Shown in pieces: positions 43,360 through 50,983 of a stretch of 64,000 nt of DNA. The notes under the pieces are model-generated. The model searched no databases. It worked only from the letters and a program-made list of their open reading frames with translations, and had not been told where the DNA came from. Source of the stretch: Fodinibacter sp963695175 (lineage in GTDB: Bacteria; Actinomycetota; Actinomycetes; Actinomycetales; Dermatophilaceae); NCBI GenBank assembly GCA_963695175.1, contig CAVOGG010000004.1:930001-994000 (forward strand), given 5' to 3'. Made by a program: the position numbers and the translations under genes. The number at the start of each line of letters is the position of its first letter. The stretch's first letter is position 1.

Positions 43360-44062
43360 ACGCCCCTACACCCTGCTCAGCTGTGCGGTCTCGCTCGACG
43401 GGTGCCTCGACGACACGACGGACCAGCGTCTGGTGTTGTCGAACGAGGCCGACCTCGACCGGGTCGACGCCGTGCGCGCGAGCTGCGACGCGATCCTCGT
43501 CGGTGCGGGCACCGTGCGAGCCGACGACCCGCGGCTCGCCGTCCGAGGTGCCGACCGGAGGGCCCGACGGGTCGCCGAGGGTCGCTCACCGACGCCGCGG
43601 AAGGTGACGCTCACCCGGCATCCGGGGCTCGACCCGAACGCCGCGATGTTCGCGGGCGGCGACGGCGACCCCCTCGTCTACTGCGCCACCCCCGCCGTCG
43701 CCGCCACCCGCGAGCGACTCGGTGGAACCGCCACGGTCGTCGACGCCGGCGCCGCCCCGCAGGTCGGCTGGGTCAGCGACGACCTCGGCGAGCGCGGGGT
43801 GCGGCGGCTCATGGTCGAGGGTGGGCAGCACGTGCTGAGCCAGTTCCTCGAGGCTCAGGTCGCCGACGAGCTGCAGCTCGTCGTGGCGCCGGTGCTCGTC
43901 GGTGACGCCCGGGCTCCGCGCCTCGTCGCCGACGTGCGGATGCCGGGAGGCCGGCACGGGGCCCACCTCGCCGAGGTGCGCCGCATCGAGGACGTCGTGC
44001 TGCTGCGCTACGCGCTGTCTGCGCGGTTCGAGCAGGACGACCAGGGAGGGACCACCCGATGA
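43352..44062 (+). CDS. RibD C-terminal-type pyrimidine reductase
   Basis: A 236-residue DHFR-like reductase equal to the C-terminal half of RibD; the deaminase half is absent. AVSLDGCLDDTTDQRLVLSN at the N-terminus, DAILVGAGTVRADDPRL and RLMVEGGQHVLSQFLEA (NADPH-binding EGG) are signatures. In riboflavin synthesis this domain reduces the ribosylaminopyrimidine made from GTP; here it sits next to a GTP cyclohydrolase II and could act on the same or a related intermediate. The stop overlaps the cyclohydrolase start (ATGA). Confidence 0.87.
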   Translation: MAERPYTLLSCAVSLDGCLDDTTDQRLVLSNEADLDRVDAVRASCDAILVGAGTVRADDPRLAVRGADRRARRVAEGRSPTPRKVTLTRHPGLDPNAAMFAGGDGDPLVYCATPAVAATRERLGGTATVVDAGAAPQVGWVSDDLGERGVRRLMVEGGQHVLSQFLEAQVADELQLVVAPVLVGDARAPRLVADVRMPGGRHGAHLAEVRRIEDVVLLRYALSARFEQDDQGGTTR

Positions 44063-44712
44063 CGCACCCACTGCAACCCCCGCCGGCGACGATCCGCACC
44101 GAGGTGATGGTGCCCCTGCGCTTCAGCGACGGGTTCGCCACGACGGCACGGATCCTCACCTTCGAGGGGCTGGTCGACGAGCGGGAGCACCTCGCGGTGG
44201 GGCTCGGCGACCGCAGCAGCCGGCTGGCCCCGGCCGACCGCCTCGACCGCCCACCGCTCGTGCGGCTGCACAGCGAGTGCCTGACGGGCGACGTGTTCGG
44301 CAGCCAACGGTGCGACTGCGGGCCGCAGCTGCGCGAGGCCGTCGAGCGGATCGCGGAGGTCGGCGGGTACCTGCTCTACCTGCGGCAGGAGGGGCGCGGC
44401 ATCGGGCTCTACGGCAAGCTCGACGCCTACGGGCTCCAGGACGACGGCCTCGACACCTACGAGGCCAACGTCGCGCTGGGGTACAGCGCCGACGCCCGCG
44501 ACTACACGGTGGCGGCGCAGATGGTGGCGGCGCTCGGGGTCGGGTCGATGGCCCTGCTCAGCAACAACCCGGACAAGGCCGCCCAGCTGGCCCGGCTGGG
44601 CGTCGACGTCAGCGAGGTGGTGCCGACCGGCATCCACGTCAACGACACCAACGCCCGCTACCTGGAGACCAAGGCCTCGAGGGGGGCGCACACCTTCCGG
44701 CTGCGCGCCTGA
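44059..44712 (+). CDS. ribA: GTP cyclohydrolase II
   Basis: A 217-residue stand-alone GTP cyclohydrolase II. Zinc ligands Cys74, Cys85 and Cys87 lie in HSECLTGDVFGSQRCDCG; the catalytic region RQEGRGIGLYGKLDAYGLQD contains Arg113 and Tyr124, the latter aligning with Tyr105 of E. coli RibA. It opens GTP to the diaminopyrimidinone with loss of formate. It is not fused to RibB, and no ribB, ribE or ribH is nearby, so it probably serves this special cluster and not housekeeping riboflavin synthesis. Last gene of the cluster. Confidence 0.92.
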   Translation: MTHPLQPPPATIRTEVMVPLRFSDGFATTARILTFEGLVDEREHLAVGLGDRSSRLAPADRLDRPPLVRLHSECLTGDVFGSQRCDCGPQLREAVERIAEVGGYLLYLRQEGRGIGLYGKLDAYGLQDDGLDTYEANVALGYSADARDYTVAAQMVAALGVGSMALLSNNPDKAAQLARLGVDVSEVVPTGIHVNDTNARYLETKASRGAHTFRLRA

Positions 44713-44784
44713 CCCGACTGCCCCGCGGCGAACCCCGCGAACCGGCGTGTGCGCCCGGCGCTCACGTGCGAGGATCGGTGGACA

Positions 44785-45995
44785 ATGCGGAGTACGGGAG
44801 CAGTCGTGGGCATCGTGCTTGCGGTAGTCGTGCCCGCCGCCCCAGCGGTGGCCAGCGCTGACACCCCACCGCTGAGTTCCTCACACCGGGCGTTCTCCAC
44901 CGCGGTCTCCGCTCACCGGGCCCTCGACGGCTCCGGCGGCGCCGAGAACTCACTCGCCTCGTTCCAGCGGGCCGCGCGCAGCGGCGAGACCGACATCGAG
45001 GGGGACGTGCGGGCCACCAAGGACGGCAGCTTCGTCATGAGCCACGACGCGTCGCTGCGAACGCCGCGCTGCGCAGGCCCCTACCTCGACGTGCCGCTGC
45101 GGGCCCTGACGCTCGCCCAGGTAGGGAAGATGACGTGCTCGGGCGAACCGGTGGCCCGGTTGGCTGACGTCATCGACGTCGTCCGCCCGTACCCTGCGGC
45201 CATCCTCCGCGTCGAGGTCAAGCACGCTGGGACCGACGCCAGCACCGTGCGCACAAGCGATGCCGTGCGCCTGGCGAAGACGCTCGCCGGTGCGGGGATG
45301 ACGGCGCGCTCCATCGTCCAGGATTTCGACTGGGCGACGACGACCCGGGCGGTCCGCACGGCCTCGCCCACCCAGCGGGTGTCTGCCTTGGCGGGCACCC
45401 TCACCGTGGCCGACGGTGGCGTCGGCCCGCTCGCTCGGCGCCTACGACCTCAGCTATGCACAGGATGCCTCGACCGGCTTCTGGAACCGGCTCATCGCCG
45501 CCAACGGGCTCAGGAGCACGGTGTGGACCGTCGACGACCCGACGCGGGCGAGGGTGCTTCGCGCCGAGGGCGTCAGAACGGTCATCAGCAACGTTCCCTC
45601 CACCGTGCGGGCGGCGCTCGGCGCCCCCGCGTCGGAGTGTCGCGCTGACCACCTACCCCGCGGCCACCCCGACCAGGGGAGTCACCCTGGCGCCCGGCGC
45701 GCGCACCTCCGCCACGCTCCCGCAGCGGTCGCCGGACGGCCGGGTCGTCGAGACTGCGCTGGTGCGGGTGACGGCCTCGACGTCGTCGGGCGCGGCCGCG
45801 TTGCGGGTCGCCCCGCAGGGCACGCCGTTGACGACGACGTGGGAACAGACCATCACCGTGGACTCCGCGTCACGGTCCACCGTCATCGAGGTCGCGCTTG
45901 GCGACCGTGGCGCCATTCGCGTCCGCAACACGTCCACCCGGGCCGTGTCGCTCTCGATGAGGCTTGTCGGCGGCCGCGCGTACACCTGCTCGTGA
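44785..45995 (+). pseudogene. secreted glycerophosphodiester phosphodiesterase, two frameshifts
   Basis: Starts with a signal peptide (MRSTGAVVGIVLAVVVPAAPAVA) and a GDPD barrel: VSAHRALDGSGGAENSLASF, DIEGDVRATKDG and FVMSHDASLRT carry the catalytic His/Glu/Asp. Near 45414 the reading shifts by one base (TVAD, then VASARSLGAYDLSY in the next frame), and near 45640 it shifts again in the same direction (APASE, then VALTTYPAATP). Both look like one-base insertions. The last part is a Thr/Val-rich beta domain ending YTCS. Either a recent pseudogene or sequencing error; codon use stays normal throughout. Confidence 0.8.
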
Positions 45996-46002
45996 GCCCG
46001 TA

Positions 46003-46028
46003 GTCCCCCGGTGAGCGGCCCGGGGGAC
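46003..46028. terminator. 9-bp hairpin between the phosphodiesterase and katG
   Basis: GTCCCCCGG (46003-46011) pairs with CCGGGGGAC (46020-46028) around an 8-nt loop, between two converging genes. Confidence 0.65.
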
Positions 46029-46041
46029 GACGGAAGCACGC

Positions 46042-48258
46042 TCAGCGGTGCAGGTCGAACCGGTCGAGCTCCATCACCTTGACCCAGGCGGCGACGAAGT
46101 CGCGGACGAGCTTCTCCTGCGCGTCGTCGCTGGCGTAGACCTCGGAGATGGCCCGCAGCTGGGCGTGCGAGCCGAACACGAGGTCGACGGCGGTGGCCGA
46201 CCAGCGGGCCTGCCCGGTGGCCTGGTCGGTGCCGGTGTAGACGTTCTCCTGCGAGGCCGACGGCTTCCACTCGGTGCCCGGCGCCAGCAGGGTGCGGAAG
46301 AAGTCGTTCGTCAGCCGGCCGCGGTTCTCGGTGAGCACCCCGAGGTCGGAGTCGCCGACGTTGGCGCCGATCGCCCGCAGCCCGCCCACGAGCACGGTCA
46401 TCTCCGGGGCGGTGAGGGTGAGCAGGTTGGCGCGGTCGAGCAGCAGCATCTCGGGCGACAGCTTCTCGCCCGGGGGCAGGTAGCTGCGGAAGCCGTCGGC
46501 GCGGGGCTGCAGCACGCGGAACGAGTCGACGTCGGTCTGCTCCTGGGTCGCGTCGGTGCGCCCGGCGTGGAACGGCACCGTGACGTCGTGGCCACCGTCG
46601 CGCGCGGCCTTCTCGACCGCTGCCGAGCCGCCGAGCACGATGAGGTCGGCGATCGACACCGACGCACCGCCCTTGCCGTCGAAGTCGGCCTTGACCCGCT
46701 CGAGGGCCTCGACCACGGTGGAGATCTCGTCGCCGTCGTTGGACTGCCAGCCGCGCTGCGGCTCCAGTCGGATGCGGGCACCGTTGGCCCCGCCGCGCTT
46801 GTCGGTGCCGCGGAAGCTGGATGCCGAGGCCCAGGCCGTGCGCACCAGCTGCGGCACGGTGAGCCCGGTGGCCAGGATCGCCTCCTTGAGCGAGGCGACG
46901 TCGGCATCGGAGACCAGCGCACCCTCGACCGGCGGCACCGGGTCCTGCCACGGCTGGGGCTCGGGCACCCACGGGCCGAGGTACCGCTCGGCCGGGCCCA
47001 TGTCGCGGTGCAGCAGCTTGTACCAGGCCTTCGCGAACGCCAGCGCGAACTCGTCGGGGTGCTCGAGGAAGCGGCGCGAGATCTTCTCGTACGCCGGGTC
47101 CAGGCGCAGGGCCAGGTCGGTGGTCAGCATCGTCGGCGGCCGGGTGAGCGAGCCGTCCTCGGGGTCGGGCACGGTGTTCGCGCCGGCACCGTCCTTGGGC
47201 TGCCACTGGTGCGCGCCGGCCGGGCTCTTGGTCAGCTCCCACTCGAAGCCGAAGAGGTTCTCGAAGAAGTGGTTGCTCCACCGAGTCGGCGTCTGGGTCC
47301 AGGTCACCTCGATGCCGCTGGTGATGGCGTCGCGGCCCTTGCCCGAGCCGTACTCGCTCTTCCAGCCGATGCCCTGGTGCTCGACCGGGCAGCCCTCGGG
47401 CTCCGGGCCGACGAGGTCGGGGTCGCCGGCGCCGTGGGTCTTGCCGAACGAGTGCCCGCCGGCGATCAGCGCGACGGTCTCCTCGTCGTCCATCGCCATC
47501 CGCGCGAACGTGTCGCGGATGTCGCGCGCCGCCTTGACCGGGTCGGGCACGCCGTTGGGGCCCTCGGGGTTGACGTAGATCAGGCCCATCTGCACGGCGC
47601 CGAGCGGGTTCGCCAGCTCGCGGTCGCCGCTGTAGCGCGCGTCGCCGAGCCAGGCGTCCTCGGAGCCCCAGAAGACCTCTTCCGGCTCCCAGACGTCCTC
47701 GCGGCCGAAGCCGAACCCGAAGGGGGTGAAGCCCATGTCCTCGAGCGCGACGTTGCCGGCGAGCACGAGCAGGTCGGCCCACGAGACGGACTGGCCGTAC
47801 TTCTGCTTGACCGGCCACAGGATGCGGCGGGCCTTGTCGAGGTTGGCGTTGTCGGGCCAGCTGTTGAGCGGGGCGAACCGCTGCTGGCCGTCGCCGGCGC
47901 CGCCGCGGCCGTCCCAGATGCGGTAGGTGCCGGCGGCGTGCCAGCTCATCCGGATGAAGAGCGGGCCGTAGTGGCCGAAGTCGGCGGGCCAGAAGTCCTG
48001 CGAGGTCGTCATCACCTCGACGATGTCGCGCTTGAGCGCGTCGACGTCGAGGGTGGCGACCTGTGCGGCGTAGTCGAACCCGGCATCCAGCGGGTTGGTG
48101 GCGGGGGAGTGCCGGTGCAGCACCGAGAGGTCGAGCTGCTCGGGCCACCAGTCCTGGTTGGTGCGAGGCCGCCCGGCCTTCGGGGTGGGGGTGTCGATGG
48201 CGGGGTTCTCGCTCTCGCTGCCCTGCTCGGTCACGCCGTCGGTTGCCTGGTCGGTCAC
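46042..48258 (-). CDS. katG: catalase-peroxidase
   Basis: A 738-residue bifunctional haem peroxidase. The Met-Tyr-Trp cross-link residues are present: Trp in RMSWHAAGTYR (~106), Tyr in MGLIYVNPEGP (~228) and Met in FARMAMDDEE (~253). The proximal His is in IAGGHSFGKTHGAG, and a second degenerate peroxidase half follows. It detoxifies H2O2 and would activate isoniazid-like compounds. GTG at 48258 follows AAGGAG. It lies 45 nt downstream of furA in the common furA-katG order, implying co-transcription and peroxide-responsive control. Confidence 0.95.
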   Translation of the reverse strand: MTDQATDGVTEQGSESENPAIDTPTPKAGRPRTNQDWWPEQLDLSVLHRHSPATNPLDAGFDYAAQVATLDVDALKRDIVEVMTTSQDFWPADFGHYGPLFIRMSWHAAGTYRIWDGRGGAGDGQQRFAPLNSWPDNANLDKARRILWPVKQKYGQSVSWADLLVLAGNVALEDMGFTPFGFGFGREDVWEPEEVFWGSEDAWLGDARYSGDRELANPLGAVQMGLIYVNPEGPNGVPDPVKAARDIRDTFARMAMDDEETVALIAGGHSFGKTHGAGDPDLVGPEPEGCPVEHQGIGWKSEYGSGKGRDAITSGIEVTWTQTPTRWSNHFFENLFGFEWELTKSPAGAHQWQPKDGAGANTVPDPEDGSLTRPPTMLTTDLALRLDPAYEKISRRFLEHPDEFALAFAKAWYKLLHRDMGPAERYLGPWVPEPQPWQDPVPPVEGALVSDADVASLKEAILATGLTVPQLVRTAWASASSFRGTDKRGGANGARIRLEPQRGWQSNDGDEISTVVEALERVKADFDGKGGASVSIADLIVLGGSAAVEKAARDGGHDVTVPFHAGRTDATQEQTDVDSFRVLQPRADGFRSYLPPGEKLSPEMLLLDRANLLTLTAPEMTVLVGGLRAIGANVGDSDLGVLTENRGRLTNDFFRTLLAPGTEWKPSASQENVYTGTDQATGQARWSATAVDLVFGSHAQLRAISEVYASDDAQEKLVRDFVAAWVKVMELDRFDLHR

Positions 48259-48303
48259 GTCCGTCTCCTTCGGTGTTCGGTACTGCGATCGGTGGTGGTG
48301 TGG

Positions 48304-48735
48304 TCAGCTGGTTGATCTGGCCGCGCACTGCGGGCAGGTGCCCCAGTACACGACCTCGGCCTCGTCGATGACGAAGCCGTGGTCGTCGGATGCCGTGAGG
48401 CAGGGGACCTCGTCGACCGCGCAGTCGACGTCGGCGATGGTGCCGCACGACCGGCACACGACGTGGTGGTGGTTGTCCCCGACCCGCGTCTCGTACCGTG
48501 CGACCGAGCCCGAGGGCTGGATGCGGCGCAGCAACCCCGCGGTGGTCAGGGCGCGCAGCACGTCGTAGACCGCCTGGTGCGACACCTCGCCGAGGTCGCG
48601 CCGCACGACCTCGATGATGGTGTCGGTGCTCGCGTGCGGACGCTCCTGCACCGCGGTCAGCACGGCCACCCGGGGGCGGGTCACCCGCAGCGAGACGGCG
48701 CGCAACAGCTGCTCGACGTCAGGGGGTGGGGGCAC
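48304..48735 (-). CDS. furA: Fur-family peroxide-responsive repressor
   Basis: A 143-residue Fur/PerR-type regulator. The winged helix contains TRPRVAVLTAVQERPHAS and SHQAVYDVLRALTTAGLL; the regulatory metal site lies in DNHHHVVCRSCG; the C-terminal CPQC pairs with CRSC as a structural zinc site. Its place just before katG identifies it as the FurA type that represses itself and katG until peroxide oxidises the iron form. The start is GTG at 48735, only 6 nt after an AAGACT box, so the mRNA is likely leaderless. Confidence 0.9.
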   Translation of the reverse strand: MPPPPDVEQLLRAVSLRVTRPRVAVLTAVQERPHASTDTIIEVVRRDLGEVSHQAVYDVLRALTTAGLLRRIQPSGSVARYETRVGDNHHHVVCRSCGTIADVDCAVDEVPCLTASDDHGFVIDEAEVVYWGTCPQCAARSTS

Positions 48736-48741
48736 TTCAGC

Positions 48742-48770
48742 AGTCTTGCCCGTTTTCTGGAACGAGTCAA
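48742..48770 (-). promoter_or_regulatory. furA promoter with overlapping candidate FurA box
   Basis: On the minus strand TTGACT (48770-48765) and AAGACT (48747-48742) are separated by exactly 17 nt, with the GTG start 6 nt later. The AT-richer stretch GACTCGTTCCAGAA between them resembles actinobacterial FurA-type operators. Confidence 0.65.
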
Positions 48771-48801
48771 GAGTCGCGCCCTTGGTGGAAGCGACAGACC
48801 G

Positions 48802-48851
48802 GAGCTGGGTGCTCAGCTGGCTGCCTGGGCGACCACCCGAGTACCCAGCTC
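48802..48851 (-). terminator. hairpin between the SulP gene and furA
   Basis: GAGCTGGGT (48802-48810) pairs with ACCCAGCTC (48843-48851); the stem can extend past a mismatch. It follows the SulP stop (48861) on the minus strand and separates it from furA. Confidence 0.5.
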
Positions 48852-48860
48852 GGGCGCCCC

Positions 48861-50621
48861 TCAGGGCTCGGCCGGCGGGGACGACTCGCTCGCCTGCACG
48901 ATCCACCGCTGCGCGCTCTCGACCGCCTCGTGCACCGACAGTCCCACCCGGGCGTGGGCCAGGAAGACGGCGTCCTCGCCGAGCTGTGCGGCCAGCCCGG
49001 TGTCGTCGAGCTGCTGCCGGACCCCGGGGGTGACCCCGCAGAGCATGAGCCGCGCGTCGCACGCGGCGAGCTGGCCGGCATACCGGATCAGCACCTGGAC
49101 CACCGTGCTGCCGAGCTCCTCCTTGGCGCGCAGCCGCAGCACCACGACGCCATGGGTGCCCGGCCCGGCGCCTCGTGGCAGCTGCCCCTCGAAGGCGGCC
49201 GCTGACGCGAAGAAGAGGCTGCCGTAGGTCGCGAGCACGACGACCTGCGCGTGGGGGAGCTCGGCGGGCGGGTCGGTCTCGGTCGGGAAGCCGTGGTCCT
49301 CGTCGAAGACCCAGTGCTTCACGACGACCTGGTTCGACTGGCGTGCCACGTGCAGCAGCACGGCCAACCCCACGCCGACGAGCACCGCGTACTGCAGCGG
49401 GATGATCAGGGTCAGCACGAAGGTCATCGCCATGGTCGTGGCCGGCACCGGGCCGGTGCGCCAGGTCAGCACGAGCTGGTCGACCTTGAGGCTGCGCCAG
49501 CCGACGAGCATCAGGAGGCCGCCCAGTGCCGGCATGGCGACGTACCCCACGACGTCGGCGAAGAGCAGCATGGTGGCGCCGATGACCACCCCCGCGAACA
49601 GGTTGGCCGTGGCGGTGCGTGCGCCGGCCGCTCGCACGAGGTTCGTCGCGGACATCGAGCCGGCGACCGGCGAGCCCTGGAGCACGCTGGTGGCCAGGTT
49701 CGCGATGCCCTGCCCGCGAAAGTCGCCCGACGCGTCCCCGGTGGAGCCGTCCGGGTTGGTCAGGGTGCCACCGATGGCGGCGCCCTGGACGAGGCCGACG
49801 AAGACGAGCGACATGGCGGGCACGGCCATGGCGACGACCAGCCCGAGCGAGGGCAGCTCGAGGCCGGGGAGGCTGCGGGGCACGGTGACGATGTCCGACA
49901 GCACCGGTACGGCCAGCACGGTGCTGCCCAGGGCGTCCAGGACCACCGGCAGCGCGGACCCGAGGGCGATCGCGACGACCATCCCCAGCGCCCCCAGCCG
50001 GGTGCGCTCGAGCAGCACGATGAGCGCGATGGTCAGCGCTGCGACGGCCACGCTGGCGTACTGGATCTGGCCGGGGTGGACCACCGTGTCGAGGGCCTTG
50101 AGCACCCGGTTGGTCGCGTCGCTCTGGTAGCCGGTGACCTCGTCGACCTGCGACAGGATGATGTTGATCGCGACCGCGTTGACGAACCCGACGAGCACCG
50201 AGCTCGGCACGAACCGGACGAGCGAGCCGAGCCGGGCGATGCCCAGCGCCAGCATCCCCACGCCGGCCAGGAGCGCCAGCACGGCGAGGGCCTCCTGGGC
50301 CCGGGCGTCGCCGGTCTGGGTCTGCGGCACGTCCGAGATGACCACGGCCATCGCGCCGGTCGCCTGCACCGACATCAGCACCGTGCTCGTCGTGAGCGCA
50401 CCGGCGATGGTCCCGACGAGGTAGCCGTGCAGGGCGAGCAGCGGGTTGACCCCGGCGAGCAGACCGTTGGCCAGGCTGTCGGGCACCGACTCCAGCCCGA
50501 GCACGGTGCCGGCCCGCAGGTCGGCGGCGACGGTGGTGCGGTCACCGAAGCGGCCCGAACCCCAGGTGCGTACGCGTCGGGTCAGGGATGCCGTGGCCGG
50601 GTGCCGCTCGGTGTCGCCCAC
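48861..50621 (-). CDS. SulP-family anion transporter with STAS-like domain
   Basis: A 586-residue SulP permease: ten or more membrane helices start near residue 35 (TVAADLRAGTVLGLESVPDSLANGLLAG), with GGTLTNPDGSTGDASGDFRGQG in the family position, and a C-terminal STAS-like domain (~460-580). SulP proteins carry sulfate, bicarbonate or other anions; no cotranscribed carbonic anhydrase hints at the ion. GTG at 50621 is inferred, lacking a clear ribosome-binding site; it lies 7 nt after a small upstream gene, so coupling is likely. Confidence 0.87.
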   Translation of the reverse strand: MGDTERHPATASLTRRVRTWGSGRFGDRTTVAADLRAGTVLGLESVPDSLANGLLAGVNPLLALHGYLVGTIAGALTTSTVLMSVQATGAMAVVISDVPQTQTGDARAQEALAVLALLAGVGMLALGIARLGSLVRFVPSSVLVGFVNAVAINIILSQVDEVTGYQSDATNRVLKALDTVVHPGQIQYASVAVAALTIALIVLLERTRLGALGMVVAIALGSALPVVLDALGSTVLAVPVLSDIVTVPRSLPGLELPSLGLVVAMAVPAMSLVFVGLVQGAAIGGTLTNPDGSTGDASGDFRGQGIANLATSVLQGSPVAGSMSATNLVRAAGARTATANLFAGVVIGATMLLFADVVGYVAMPALGGLLMLVGWRSLKVDQLVLTWRTGPVPATTMAMTFVLTLIIPLQYAVLVGVGLAVLLHVARQSNQVVVKHWVFDEDHGFPTETDPPAELPHAQVVVLATYGSLFFASAAAFEGQLPRGAGPGTHGVVVLRLRAKEELGSTVVQVLIRYAGQLAACDARLMLCGVTPGVRQQLDDTGLAAQLGEDAVFLAHARVGLSVHEAVESAQRWIVQASESSPPAEP

Positions 50622-50628
50622 GCCACGG

Positions 50629-50829
50629 TCAGTCCGGGAGGCGGCGCATCTCGACGACGGACAGGCCCAGGTCGGAGAACCGCGCGAGCAGGCTCGAGAC
50701 GTCGGACTCGTCCTGCACGGGGCCGAACAGGATGGTGCCGCCGGTGGGGTAGGGCGTGGACGAGAGCTCGGGGAGTGCGGCCATGACGTCGTCGGACACC
50801 GAGCCTCTGATGATGAACTCGTATCGCAT
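50629..50829 (-). CDS. small conserved-looking protein upstream of SulP
   Basis: A 66-residue protein, MRYEFIIRGSVSDDVM..., with a beta-alpha-beta pattern (FIIRG strand, helix, TILFGPV strand, SSLLARFSDLGLSVVEM helix and strand) suggesting a ferredoxin-like fold. GAGAGG stands before ATG. The gene lies 7 nt before the SulP gene, so it may be a regulatory partner of the transporter; no known family is assigned. Confidence 0.65.
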   Translation of the reverse strand: MRYEFIIRGSVSDDVMAALPELSSTPYPTGGTILFGPVQDESDVSSLLARFSDLGLSVVEMRRLPD

Positions 50830-50983
50830 GGAGCCTCTCTCACGACACAACGACGAGCGCGCCTGTTGCACCTTCCGACCTTGGCACTCGCCCCATGGCG
50901 TCGCCTCACGCGTCACGGGTGAGCGCAGCCCGGTTGCCGCGGCCGACGCCCCGGTGAGCGGTGGCTGTCGAGCGGGACAGGGG

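Noticed and set aside
44785..45995. Programmed frameshifting to express the glycerophosphodiesterase
   Set aside because: Two shifts at non-slippery sites without a downstream pseudoknot or stop context are better explained by mutation or sequencing error.
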